This document shows, piece by piece, positions 37,210-53,900 of a stretch of 64,000 bases of DNA. The notes beneath the pieces are model-generated. The model was not told the DNA's origin. It ran no database searches and saw only the letters and a list, made by a program, of their open reading frames with translations. Position 1 is the stretch's first letter, and each line of letters begins with the position of its first letter. The DNA is from Tetraselmis striata (lineage: Eukaryota > Chlorophyta > Chlorodendrophyceae > Chlorodendrales > Chlorodendraceae), in contig VCJN01000539.1 of NCBI GenBank assembly GCA_006384855.1, positions 115,879-179,878 on the forward strand. Direction: 5' to 3'. The position numbers and the translations under genes are program-made.

Positions 37210-38347
37210 CTGCAGTTGGACTGCGCCCGGGGGGTGGGACGCTGGGCAGTAAAGCAGAAAGTACTCGACCTACTCTTGGACAATGCAACTGGACTGCACG
37301 GAGGGGTCTGCAGGCGGCAGGCTCGGTCTGTAGGCCCCAAGCGCAGTCCAGTTTACAGATCCAGGGGGTTCAAATTAGTGTTCAGAGGGGTGTTCAAGGG
37401 GGCCAAAAGGCTTCGGGTGTGTATCGGTTTCATTACGCCCTTCAATGGCTGCCTGGGCCGGGGCTGGGCGTGACGGGGCGCCGGGAGGTGGGGTTCTGGG
37501 GGGCCGGGGGCCCGCGAGCGGAGTTCGTTATTGGGCGCCAAAGAAATTATATCATTATTAAGGATTAATTACATTATTATTGGATATACATAGAAATTAC
37601 GTATATATACAGCTTAGAATGCAATATGAGCAGCGCCCGCCCCGGCGCGGGTCCTCTCGTGGACGTTCCTACATAATATACTCACTCTCGCCCCCCCGCG
37701 CCTCCCCCCCCCCCCCCCCCCCGCGCTCCCCCGTCCTCGAGAACCCCCTGTTTCCCCCAAGGGTTCTGGAGGGCTCCAAAAACCCTCCTGCCCAGCGCAT
37801 GCCTATACTACATAATATACAGCCCGGAGTACCTATAGCATGTGATCTGAATATGCCCGTATGTGACCGATGAAAAACACCATATATACAGGGTACCAGT
37901 ACTCCGGTTTAGTCGGGTTTTGCGGGTTTTTATAGTCGCTACGGCGACTAATTTCGACTCTTGCGGCAATCGTGTTCCAAAACGTTTTATTTGTGGCTGT
38001 GCACGCCGCCGCCCACATCAGCAGCCCCTACCGGGTTGCTGGTACCTGTACTACTCGCTCCCGGTGTCCGCTGGTCTGCCTGCCGATATGGTCGGCGGCG
38101 ACAACTCCGCGGGAGTAGTCCTTCCGACGTAGTCGCGCTGCGCCATCACCGCACGCCGTCACCGCCGCCTCTGTAACGACCCCGGTGCCCACTACCCCGC
38201 GCCGTCTCGACCCTCGTGACATTTCGCCAGCTGCTGTACTCGTGCCCCGCCCCGCCACAGCGAGTGCAGAAGGACACCCGCCGGATCACCGCGCTCGTGT
38301 CGGCCGCAAGAAACCTACCTATCTCCCGTCCGAGTCCCTACTGCACT
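37210..38347. other. Intergenic, upstream of adenylosuccinate lyase
   Basis: GC-rich with short G- and C-runs to about 37500, then more AT-rich (37540-37960). No gene seen. The last 100 bases or so are presumably promoter and 5' leader of the lyase gene. A short palindrome TAGTCGCTACGGCGACTA lies at about 37935-37952. Confidence 0.5.
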
Positions 38348-40949
<2,602 letters not shown>

Positions 40950-41945
40950 GCCACTCCAGGCTGCTGCCGAGCGAGGGAGGGAGGGGGGGGGGGGGGGGGG
41001 GGGGTGATGGCCACATCATCGCCCCCAAGGCAGCCCCTCCTTTCCCGCGCCCCATAGCAGCACCCGGGCGCTCGTTTTGCGCCCGCTGACGAGCACCACC
41101 GCCAATTAAATTTCGTAAATATTCTTATTATCCCATCTCGCTAACCCCGCTTGCCGCTCCCGTATCTTCACATTGCAGCTGAAACTGTTCATGCGCGATG
41201 TGCGCGCATACTCCCGGCAAGCCCAGTCCATTTTGACACACGTTGATCACCACAACAGTCCGCATCTCATCTCATCTCCTCTGAATAATACGTCTCTGAA
41301 TAATACGTCTGAATAATACGACAGGGCAGAAACAGTGCAGACCATTCATCCTGGCCGTCGCCGCTGGTTGAATTAGGGTAATTTGCCCCCACTCATATAA
41401 TTATGATACTGTATGATTATATAATTATGTCGCCACTGAATATGTATAGTTTGAGCCCGCTACCGGTAACTAACTGTGCACAGGCAGAGGCTGCTCGTCT
41501 GCTCAGAGGCTGTTCATCTCGCACGCTCAGTGTCCCGCTTCAGGCCCCTTCATAATAGGGGGTTTGTGGTAGGAAGCTCGGAAAACATGTGTGAGTCGAT
41601 GAGGGATGGGGTCGGCAACTCGTCGATGGGCTACCTTCGTGTGCGCCACTCTGAGCGACCTACCGTATATTGCAGCTATGCTCATTCAGCATTACAATCG
41701 ACGGCCGCCTTGTTCAGGGAGCCGCGCAATATAGCACTGCTGCTTGTATATCATGCTTGGTTGTGTTTCTTGGGGGAGTAGCCTGATAAGTCGGTCAGCT
41801 CCTGCGGCGCTATCAGCAATGGCGCTACGAACCTGCGGCATCAAGCGACTAAATGCTTTGCGCCCCGCCCCGCCCTGGTCGGCAGCTTCAACCCCGCTTA
41901 ACGACCTCCGGTCGTCATCGCGGATCCTCTCGCTTTAGAGCTGCA
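40950..41945. other. Gap between two convergent 3' ends
   Basis: Holds the lyase 3' UTR with a G run (about 40983-41004) shortly after the stop, then AT-richer sequence. A minus-strand TGTAA (about 41692-41696) lies some 250 bases after the stop of the giant gene and may be its poly(A) signal. No gene seen. Confidence 0.5.
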
Positions 41946-44900
41946 TCAAATCTGAGGCAGCCATCCGCTCATTTCGGGGTCGCCCACCCCCACCGCCTGG
42001 CTACTCGGCGCGGCCGCGTGCGCGTCCAGGGCATCATCCGCGTCGCCGTGATCCGGGGTAGGTGCACTGCCCTCGCCGCCCGAGTTGGCCACCGCCTCGG
42101 CCAGCTCGTGTGTGGCTTCTGAGAGCTGCGCCTCCGCGGCCGCCTGCGCCTCGACGGCCGTCGCTTCGCGATCCATCGCTGCCAGCACGTCCTCGTCGCT
42201 TAGGTACTCGTCCTCGCTGTTGCTGGCGCTGAGCGGGCGGTACGAGATGGGCGGCATGGCCTTGGACAAGATGTCCAGCGCGGCGGGGTTGGGCGAATAA
42301 AGCAGTCCCTCGCCGTCGCCCTCCGGGTCGAAGCTGTCCTCGCCGCTCTCCAGGTCGGGAAAGTCGTCCGGAAAGTCCAAGTGATCGAGGTCCATGATGC
42401 CATGCGCGTCTTGGATCGCGGCGAAGTACTCCTCTTGCAGTTTTGAGTAGTGTCGTCCGAGAGACCTGACAGTGGTGAGGTGCCCGAGGGCGCGAGCTAC
42501 GTTGGCTAGCGTCGTGATGTCCGAACCGCCAGCCGCACTCTCCTCCGTCTTCTGCTGCGAGAAAAGGAGAAAAACAAACGATCGAAGACGTTCAGCGGGC
42601 GATCGCAACGCCTCTCGCGTGGGCAGAGGGGGCGGGGTCGGGTCGCAGGCGCCATGAGCTCACCTTGCGCACACGCCGGGGGCGCGGCTCCTTTCGGAAG
42701 CCCTCGTACTCCACGACCACCCCCTTTTGCAGCTGCCGCTGCCGCTCCTCCCACGCCGCCTGCCGCCGGCGAAGGATCACCAGCTGATGTTCGCGCCGCC
42801 GCTGCTCCGCGCGGCGCCGGCTGCTGAGCATCTCCACCTGTGGGGCAGCGCGCAGCCGCGTGCTGTCAGCACATTGTATTACCGCCTCTTGACTCCCTTC
42901 GAGCCCACGAGAGACCATAGCGACTTTGGGTATTAAAAACAAGAAACGCGTGCTGGTCGTGAAAAAGAATAGAGCAAAACATCAAAATGCGCCGGCATCC
43001 CAGCACGGCCACCCCAGAGATTCTTGCTTGTCGACATATTGATTGGAAATTCACTCTGGCCGGTCAACCAAAATCACACCGCTGCCCCCCGGGAAGTTGT
43101 CAATCATTACACGACAAAGAACAGTGACCATGGGACAGCAGCAAGGCCGGCGAGATCGTCGCGCAGCGTACCTGTTTCTCACGCTCGCGCCGGTTGATGG
43201 CCTCCCGCACGCGCTCGCGCTCCGCCATGCGCTCCTCGATGCGCTCCCGAGCGCGCGCCAGCCCCTCCTGGTACGTCGCCTCCCTCGCCGCCTCCGCCTC
43301 GCGCCGCGCCTCGAGCACCGGGGCAAGCCCGTAGCGGTGGTAGTTGGGCAGTGACACCCGCTCGGGCCGCTCCGCTGCCGGCGCCGGCATCGTGCGTACG
43401 CTGTCGTGCATGGTGCCGCGCGGGCGGGGTGCGCCCGGCATTGCCAGCACCTGGGGCAGCGGCGAGGCCGGCGGCAGCGGCCCCTCCGTGGGCGCGCTCT
43501 CCCTCGTCGCGGGGCGACTCCTGCGCCGACGCGTCAAGCCAGAGAGCCGCATTTAGCTCGTGTTGGACCTGCTCAACGAGGCGATCCTCTCGCTCAACCT
43601 GAAATGTTACCAGAGAACCGATGCAACAGGGAATGCCATGTACTCCATCTAGACAGAGAGGTTCGGAGGTTCGGAGTGGGGAGCAGGCGGAGTTTCTTAT
43701 AAGCCTTTCATTAAGGTACGCCCAGGGCGCACATGTACCCTATTCTTTGGTGAATATAATCCTACTGAGCAGTGAGGTACAGCACAGTAACAATCGATAG
43801 TGCACACCCTACCCACCCACATGAAGCCGTATTGATGTAGACCATCATATTATGTAGCCAAGTACGTAGCGAGGTGACAAGCTGACAACGGACAATCGCA
43901 CGCAGCTACGGGTGTTGGGTCACAATAACACTGCGAATAAGAACCTCCTATGCCTGCCAGAGGTGAAATGTGGACGGCACTATAGCGTACCTAAAGCGAA
44001 TGCTCATAGGTTGCATGCAAGCCCGATTTCAGGGTTGTACTACGGGTTGTTGCAATAGGTGCGTCCGCACCCATATGGTGACAACACCCTACACCAGTCG
44101 CCCGATAACGCGCCCCGCTGTGCGACCCCGCAAGCAAGCAAGACTTGGTCCGCCAGGGGGCCAGTGGTGGTGTTGTGATGGGGAGGGAGGGGTTGGGAGT
44201 GAGGGAGGCGCACCCGAAGGGGCGCAGCCCGTTGTAGTCCTCCTGCATGCCGGTGTCCCAGGTCTGCAGGGGCGGCTGCCGGAGCCAGGTGCCCGCCTCC
44301 GCCTCCGCAGCGGCGCGGCGCTCCTCGTCGCACTGCCGGGCAGACGGCCCCTCCCCCGGTTCGTAGCGCCCGCACGGCGGCTCCCACGCCCGCGGGCTGG
44401 TCCAGCCCTTGAGCTCCCGGCCTCGGTGCGCCGCCCGGCCGCGCGAGGGCAGGTAGGCTTGGTACACAGCCATGGTGGCCGCCGCCAGCAGGTCGCTCTC
44501 CTTGTCCACCGCCTCCAGCTCTTGGATGACCAGCCCATCCAGCCGGTCGTCCTTGTACGCCAGGCGCGCCTCCACCACCTCCTGCAGCCAAGTCTGCTCC
44601 AGCTGCGCCGCCGCGCCAAGATCCCCGGTGGACCGGTTCTGTCGGCTCGCAAACGGGTCGGCCTCCTCCTCGCCCTCCTCCCCCATGCCAACGTCCAGCT
44701 GGCGCTTGGATGTGATGCGCGCGTAGCGCCGCTCGCGCGCCGCCGGCGGGTCGCGGATGCCCGGGATGCCCATCAGCGGCGGCTCGCAGCTCACCGGCCG
44801 CCGCAGATCACCTGCCTTCACCTGAGACGCAACAAGCCACAGCAGCCGCCGCCACGGGTCAGCCAAAAGCGTGCCCAGCGCATGACACACCGCAAGCACA

Positions 44901-47900
44901 ATAAGCGCGAACACGGACAGCGGGTGTTCCACTGTCCACTTGGGGACACCCACGGGCAGTGGGTGTCCCCAAGTGATGTGGAAAGTATAGTCAACACCCA
45001 GCCATTGCGTATCTCATCGCACGATTTCCAATGCCCGACAATGCATGCCACCAAACATGAACAATGACAGTGCTAGAGGAGTTCCCCCCCGCCTCTGCAC
45101 ATTATCGTTCCCCCACTATGCATTACCATCATCACACCAATCACCAGAACGACGTGCTGATGCGCGAGTGAGCAACCTGCACTGTCCTCAGATGTCAACA
45201 ATGTGACGCCTCCAGGACCAAAAGCAATGTTGGCAGGCCTCAGGATGTAGGCATCCTGGGCCACGTGGGCAGCTGGTGGGCTGCCAACGTCGAAGGGGGG
45301 GGGGGGGGGGGGGGGGGCGCAGGTCCCACCGAGGTGGCGCCCCAGTGCGAGGAGACGCCGCTGTCCCGCGCGTCGCCCGGGCGCGGCGCCAGCAGCATGG
45401 GCGGCAGGCCACCGGGCGGCTTGCGCAGCTTGCCCGGCGCAAAGCGTGCCTCGCGGCGCGGTGCGTAGTCGCCGTGCGCCTTGGTGACAAAGGCCATGCC
45501 GTAGCACATCTGCCGCAGCTGCGCCTCCAGCGCCGCGTCCTCGCGCAGCACCTGCAGCAGACGGGTCACAGCCAAAAGTGTCGGCGCAAAACATGAGAAA
45601 GGGAAGACGACAATTCGAGGGAGGCCTCGCACGACTGCCCACATGGGCAGCGCGCAAGCCTGATGCGTGGCCATCCAACTAACGATAACCCGAGTCGCGA
45701 CCAGTGCCAGACGTAAAGCCAATTCTTGGAGAGGTTACAGTATCAGGACATCACGTGTCCGGATACGTGACTCGGGGTAGCGATCCGCACCTGCTGCAGC
45801 TCGTTGGCGCGCTGCACGCGGTCCCAGAAGACTAGACGGCTGGCCAGCGGCTGCACCACCAGCCGGCTCATCATGTCCACCATTCCTTCGCTGTAGCGGT
45901 GCAGGTCAAAGCCGGTGAGCGCCTCGGGGTCCACGCCAGCGCCAACGACGTCATGAAGGTCGTCCATGCGAGGCACCCAGAGGTCCTTTGTCTCCTCGCC
46001 GAGCTTGGACAGCGCGCCCATTTCGCGCTTGTCGCCCGTTCCAGACCCGGTGCCGGTCGCCGGCGCGGCAGACGCCCAGTTGCCAGCTGCCACAGCCGCC
46101 ATGAACCGGTCGACCAGCTCTTCCGCCGCCTTGACGTGGCGCTGCCGCTCCTCTGCGCCTGCCGCCTGTACAGCCAGGGCGGTGCATACCATTGCGCATG
46201 TACGTCAGACAGTGAGCGCGCGGCGCACCGATTCGGCAGCGGCAGCTTGCGCTAGGATAGGACTGATCATGGCACGCGCCACGCGGGCAGGGTATGTAGG
46301 ATTCACTGGTCGAGGCGGGGCAACCATTGGGCAGGGATGGCAGTAAACGGGTGCATACTTGGATGCAATGTCGACACAGGTGCGATATGAGTGACTAGCG
46401 CGTAGGCGGCAAATAATGTCAAACGGTGGGGCCTGGTCGTCTTAAGTTTGCCAATCTTCTAGCGTTTTTTTATTTCTATTCAATTTCGTTATTGCAGTCG
46501 TTTATTCTTACTATTCCTGAACTTGTTCCATTGCAGTATATTGTTTAGACACGGCATTAAGGATTATGTGATGATTCCTGTCTACACTGCTTGATTACAA
46601 GCACACCGTACATTGCAATCCTTACCAAACGCGCTATGTATAACCCTTACCAGTATATACGCGTTAATCTTACCAGGTAATTCACCGGTAGTTTCACTGG
46701 GTACCAGTAAGGATTCCGGCAATACGAGAAAGAGATTACCCTTACCTGCTAAAAACGCATGGTGATCGTTAACGTAATCGTATTGTTGTGCATCGGGGCG
46801 CATTCATGTGTCGCTATCTAGTTTCAAACAATGTATTTAGTGCTTTCGGAAATCGATTTGCAATACAACTATTAAGATGTATCTGTCCGTTTTCCTCATA
46901 AAAACCCAAATTATCAACACCCATTCTAATTGCCGAACTTCCATCCTGATAGACTGCGTAGCTCGGTACATATTAGACGTATGCGATTGAGGTTGCAACT
47001 GTTGGTTCTCCAGGGCCGCAGGGCTTGCGTCTCGCAGCCAGCTCAGAGGACGCACCTGCAGCAGCTCTGGCAGTGACGGGGTGGTGAGGGCAATGTACTC
47101 CAGCTCCTCGCGCGTTGGCTGCCAGTACATCGAGTTCTCGGCTGCCTCGCTCTCCGTGCCCTCCCGCGGCTCCACGCTGTAAACACTGGGCGTCGAGCTC
47201 CGGACGCCGGTACGCTTGAAGCGCCGGCTTGCGTACCACTCGTCCCTCGATGACTGCCGCTGCTGGGGTGATACCTGGCAGCAGTAAGGACCAGGGTGCT
47301 CGTCAGGTGGGGGTGAGCTGCACTGCTGCCCGGCTGCACGGTGCCCTCAAGCTCGCCGGCCCATCTATGAGCTGGCGTGCCATTGTGCCTGCCGGCAGTG
47401 CGAGTAATACCGGAGGGCATGTGGGCAATTCATCAACGTTGCAAGCTGCGCAGCTGTACATGTTGTTGGCAATGGGCAACGGGGCTGGGCGCCCACCTGC
47501 TTATTGCGAGCCTTCCGCGTTGTGAACCGATTCTCCACACCCATCTCATCCAGCATGCCCTCGAGATGCCCCACAGTGCCGTCGTACTGCGAAGCCCAAG
47601 CTAGACGGCGACGATGCCATTGCATAAATGGGGACGGGGTGTATAGGAGAGATTCGGGTGGGGTGTTGGGGGGGGAGGGGAGTCAGCTCTGCCAGCAAGT
47701 CATCCGCTCACGATATAGACATTTCATGTGGCCATATTCAGAACGTTGACGCAGCTGTTTGTGGAAGAAAGTCCCTCTACCCTCTATCCTCTCGACCCTA
47801 CAACCCTCTTGACCAAAAACCCCGGAATTTAGGGTTTTAGGTTCTCGTTTTAAAGGGTTTAGGGTTTTACTCAAAAACTCCTAAAACCCCTAGAACTGAT

Positions 47901-50900
47901 CATCGAGCCCCCCCCCCCCCCCCCCCCCCCTTGTATAACCAGAGGACAGAAGGTTGACGCAGCTGTCCCAATTTCGCATTTTGCACGTTGGGAGCTACAT
48001 GCAAAATGTGCACGTAGGCGGCACATGCCGCGAGCCACCTTCAGGGTTTTAGGCCGTTCCTCAAAAAGCGACTCGTTCCACAATTGGCCCACTCAACAGT
48101 AACCGCCCACCACTCACCTAAAATACAGTGGCCTACGCTGCGCAATGAGCAGTCCACTTGTGCGTGCATCCGTCCATTGGGACAGGACCTGTGCCGTGGC
48201 GGATCCGGTCGGTGCAGGCAAAGTTGTTGGCGCCCTACCAAGGTCCTCATCAAGCAGGTCCGTTTTCTTCTTCCTCCTTTTCCTCTTGCTCTTGGACAAG
48301 CCACCCTGGTCGCCGCCCTCGCCCTGCGAGGCTGCGGCAACCCCATCCACGGCGGTGCCCTGCGAGGAGCTGTCATCATCCGAGCCCACGGACGCGGACA
48401 GGTTGCGCTCCAGCTTGCCCCCGACGCCAAACATGCTGCCCACCACCGCGTTCCGGTCCTTGGAGCCGTCCTGGGTTGCGGGGCCACCCCCGCTGGTCAG
48501 GACGCCCAGCACTGCCGCGGCCGCGCGCCTGGTGTCCTCCTCCCTGTCGCTGGAAGAGCTGTCCGGCTCAACGGCCACCGTTTCCGAGGCCTCGGCGTCC
48601 ACGGCGGCGTTCTCGCCCGTCTGCAGCTCTTTCAGCTGCTCCATCAATTTCTGCTCCAGGCTGTGCTGCAGCAGGATCTGCGCACGTGGACGCGGAGTAA
48701 GTGAAGGGGGGGGGGAAGGGGGTAGCAGGATAGTCAGTCAGCCTGCCAGGCGCCAACGAGCACCCATGCTAGCGGGAATCTCTTGGAGGGGCTGCCTTGC
48801 AGGGGCCAGGTAGAACTGCATGGATGATTGGCACAGTGGTGCTGATGTCGCTGGCCAGGGGCACAGTCCTGTGAAGCAGAGCAATATGAATGTGTGTGTG
48901 TGTGGGGGGGGGGGGGGGCAGCAGCCCACCTGCAGCCGGGTCAACTCCGCCCTCAGGGCCGCCCTGCGGCGCCAGAACGCGGCCATGCGCGCCACAGCCT
49001 GTGCAAGTGGAACGCTGCAGCCAAGCCGGTTGGCGGCATGCGCCCACACCTCGGTGGGCAGGTCCTCCCCACTAGCCTCCAGAATTCCCTTGGACTCGGC
49101 CTCACTCGGCTCCTCCTCCTCCACCTCCTCCTCCTCCTCCTCCTCCTCAATTGTCTCCACGCCCCCAGCCTCGCTCTCGCTGCTGTTCTGGTACGCCCAG
49201 GCTGCATCCCAGTTGGTGAAGACGTCCAGGCTGGGATCCTGCGCATTTGTGTACATCACCTCAGTGGGTCATTGTCCTCTCACTATTGACAAATCAAGGT
49301 GAGTGCCACAGGGCGTGGCTCACTTCGTTAGCCCAGGAGGGGAGGGGAACTCGACATGGTAATTCGATTAGGGTTCAATTTAAATCCGTGTCGCCAATCT
49401 AAACCCACCCCTGAATACAGGGTCCTCTGGCTACCGAGTATCTTGCCTGGGACTGCCGAGTCAATATTGGAGGGCCCATCATTCCGGTGTCCCTCGGACT
49501 GACGGCCGTTAGTCCCCTTTAGTCCCTTCAAATGAATACTAGACCATATATGACAATATCGTAGGATCAAAACGCCCATATACGGCATCAGCGTATTGTG
49601 TATCTGCGTGTAATGACGCATCAGATGAGGTTGCGTCATGGCAGCGGTATACGTCGTGCCTAATCCAGGATGCGTTACCGAGCGCGCTGTTGCCCACATT
49701 GTGTGTGTGCGCGCCACTGTGCATTTACGGGTACAATCACGAGCGATATTACCCGGCGCAGATGAGTACTTCCTAGAGGATGTAGGTGGAAATTGCTATG
49801 CGAGATACCGTAGCAAGTAGTTGAGCGGGTAGTTGTCATGACGATTCGCTTTGTCTGTGCAATAACGGCGCAATTTCATGTTTTGGTTTGGTGGAGGTCC
49901 AGGAGGGGCGAACATGTGGGCAGCACCTGTAGCGTGAACTCGGGACGGTGCTCCGACAGCTTGACGGCCATCTGATGCAGCATGACCCACGAGGTCAGCA
50001 CGCGGTCGCGCGCCGCGGCCTTGTGCATGTCGATGCCGATGCACTGCTCATCGTGCAGGATGAGGTTGCGCATGAACCAGTAGTACGACTCGCCGACGTA
50101 GTCACTCCAGGGGTACATCTGCTGCAGGCTGATCTGCAGCGGCTGCAGCGACTCGGCGCCCACGCTCAAGATGAGCACAGTCTTGGGGGTGATTTGGAAC
50201 ACGGAAGGGGGTAAGGGAGGGGGGGGGGTCAGCACGCACAATTGATAAGCACATAGATATGCCTTGCTCAACTTATATGCTACACTGTGGTGATCTCGAA
50301 TGAAAAGATCGCGAGTACGATGAAAGAGTGTAATGACAAAAATGCGGACAGCATCCGATATGTGTGGGATCCAGTTCCGCATATTTGCTGACAACATTAA
50401 ATATGGCGGTCGCTTGTCTCTCAGCAGGCCAGGGTCGCAGCAGAGCATGGCCATCCAGGTAGTCTGCGGCTGTGTGACTGGTCATCTACTTGGAGGCTGT
50501 GAATAGTGGGGTAGTGGCCTTTCCCTGGCGCCCTTTGTGCCTAGTCAGCGCATGCACTGTTCAGGAGAGAGATGGCCAGCATGTGGAGTGGCGAGTCAGC
50601 CAGCCGGCGGCGCACCTTGCCCTCGAGAAGCTCCTCCGCCTTTGCAAGCATCTTGTGATAGTACTCAACTTCGGTGTCCAGCATGAGGTCGTACGCATAT
50701 GCGGCGCGGAGTTGCTGGCGCTGCTCATCCATCTCGATCTCGTCCACCGAGCCGCTTGCGTCACGTGCCATGCGCAGGACGATGCTGTGGGACGCTAGGC
50801 TGCGAGCCTTGAAGGAAATCCCGCGCATCACATCCCTCTGCTTCTCTTGCTTGTACTTAATTTCCGCACCCGGACCCTGGAGAGTTCCGCACCCACTTTA

Positions 50901-53900
50901 TTGTCAGTAGGGGTTCATCAACAACAAACCTTGCATCCGATGCAAGCACGCGTCGGCTAATCCCACTTATCTACGCACATTGAGACTTTCTTGCAGCGGT
51001 TGCTTTGTTGTTCATGGGTGCGCCAATAAACCGCCACAGCTACAACCATCCGCTGGGCATTGAGCAAGAATCAAACCAAATACAACCGCATGCAACTATC
51101 CCCAACACTCAACTGTGCCACAATCGGCTGCCCTGAGAGCGCAGGTTTGCCAGATGGCCGTCCAGAAGCCTCAGTTGTAACGCGCTTGAATCAGGGAGTC
51201 CCGCATAGTGGAGATCCCAATATCCCATGTTCACCCAGTCCGTGTGGTTGCAGGGTCCACTGCAATCACTGCAGGTTTCTGCCCACTCGCACCTCTGGAT
51301 TCGATTCCCGTCTCCTCCAGAACTTTGACATCTTGAAGCTGCGGGCTGACTGCTGCAGCCTCTCCTGCTGCGTCAGTTTGATGCTCGTGAGCGGTTTGGC
51401 AGCGTTCTCGTCATTGGACAGCGTGTAGTCTTCGTCGTCGCTGCTGCTGTAGTGGTCAGCTGCCGCCCCTCCTTGGGGATCACCCAGCGCCTCAGGGCTC
51501 CACCCAAGCGGGTTATCCATGGGGCTCATGCCCACGTCTGACATTGCAGCACGGCCACTCAGCTCCCATGCCACCTCGCGCCAGTCAGGTGTAGCCTTTG
51601 ATGCCAAGTCTGGATGATCAGAGATGCGGCGCACGGGGTTTTGGATGGGGGGGGGGGGGGGGGGGGGGGGATTTCAGTTGGTTGCAATCACCAGCAGAGA
51701 ATCCCCGCGGGGCAGACACGGGTACCAGCAGCAGCAGCTCTGTTGCCATTGGTTCAATTGTAGCGGAACAATTCATTGCATGCATGAATACAGACTGGCT
51801 GGCAGATGATGCAAATACAGGAGCCTCACCAATGCGGAGGCTGACCACGCGCTGCCAGATGCCCACGGTGTGCTTCCTGCTGCTGGCCTGGTACTTCTCC
51901 ATCACAGTGCCCCTGAGCATCCAAATTTCCTGCAGAGCCTTGGTGACTGGCCTGAACACGCGGTTGGGGATCACAGTGTGCGGTGTGCGGCTGTACTCCA
52001 CTCGCACGACGGAACGCATGCGGCTGGCAAGCTGCCGCTGCGGCGTTCGCATGTTGACAGGAACCATGCTCAGCACCTCGCCGTGCGTCAGTGGGCGCCG
52101 CCAGGGCGGGGGCAGAGGTTTGATTGCAAGGGGGTGCACCACCCTCTGTGCGCGCTTTTCCTGCAACGGCAGAGAAAACCAAACCATCTCAGTGTTGCTA
52201 AGCAATGGGCCACGATTGCCCAGACTTGTGTATCCTTGGCAGGAATCCGGATTGCGCGCCCAAGTAGCCGATGCTGAGTAGTCGGCTGTCCGGACGCGGC
52301 ACAATGAGACAACTTTTTCGGTTTCCCATTCGCTCACTGTATGAATTCAATGCATCGCCACCACCTGAGCACAACTGTTACTTGTTGATGCGCACGAGTA
52401 TCGTAAATGAAAAAAGTGCACGCCTATCTAGTGAGGGGGTTAGGGGACGACAGAGCCTTATGTACCTGCTTTGTCATGCTTTTCCAGCAGTAGAACACGC
52501 CGTGCACAAGCTGGAAAATCCCCGTCACCATGTGATGCCCCACAAAGGTGACGTAGGAGATGCGCCGGATAGCGTAGTTCTTCCAGGCACGCCAGGCCTG
52601 GATGAACGCCATCTGGACCCAGCTGCCCTGCCAGCACAGTACGGCCTGGCTGCCAAGGGAGCGGTCCTGCCACAAGCGAAGCTCCAGTGCTGCTCGGAGC
52701 ACCTGAACAGGCACAGCAGACAAGAAAGAGTGAGGTCCCATGACTGGCATCTCTTGTCATCTACCTTACTGCCTGACCACGCACTTCACATCACATGGGG
52801 TGGTTGAACCCAGAACGGGGCGCACCTTCATGCCTTTCACGTACTTGCGGAGCAGGATGAGCGTACGGCGCTTCAGCATGTTGTGGGAAATCTCAATCAG
52901 CTGCCGGCTGAGGCGACGAAGATGCACGTGCACCACGGTGAGCTTGGCCCAGCGCTTCATGATGCGAGCCAGCAGGAAGCGGGTTGCGCGCTCTTCTTTT
53001 GCGTTGACAGCAAACACCTTGAGCGCGTGCAACTTCATCGCTCGGATCTTAGTCTGCAAGCCGTTGAAATGATGCCCGGGCACATATTGGTCAGCAAGAG
53101 CAGAAAGGATGACGGTACCGAGCAGTTTGCCAAGCTGCGCAGCATATACGTATATACATTGCATCCTTGGCGAATGAATAGATGCAAGAGCGGCAATAAT
53201 CTGGAGACATGCTCTCAGCATGAGGCAGTTCAAGAAGTACATAATGACGCGATGACGCAGTGTGGTCATGTTTGTCACAATACCCATAGCAAGTAACTAT
53301 GACACAGCTGTCCTCGTATTTTCATTGCGCAATGGGTACGGGAGGAGAGAAGGGGTCCTATTGAGGGATGATTGGGGTTCACCCGAGCAGCAAACTTCCA
53401 GGCCTCTCGCATCTTGATGTTTCGTGCCGCGTGCCAGCGCAACCAGTAGAAGCAGAACCGCAGCCGAAAGTGGCGGTGCGTGAGCTTGGCCTGGCGCATG
53501 AGCTGTTTGCGCCGGCGGTGTTGCCACAGCCACTCATCCCACTCAATAAGATGCGGGCGGTGCACGGGTGGGTCAACACCCGCACGTTCGCTCTTCTTGG
53601 TGACGGTGAAGCGGTGCCAGAAGCGGAACAGCCAGTGCGCGCGCTCCCGATGCATTTGCGCCATGATGTTCTTCAAAATCTGCCACAGCCAATCCGTCCA
53701 AAACCGCCGGGGTCAACCGTGGCTAACAAAGCATCATATTGCACCCCAGATGAGGATCAATCGCCATGGATCGTGCAGTTGATAATACACCTATTAGCGC
53801 CCCTTACGATACAGGCGCTCCCAAATGCACGAATCCATCATCAACCGATGGCGAGCGTGTGGAGTGATGCCTGCAGGGTGTCACAGCCTATCCTATGACT

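Noticed and set aside
43970-45067. 365-codon plus-strand frame
   Set aside because: Antisense shadow of the large 44214-44821 exon of the giant gene; no family resemblance and low-complexity composition.
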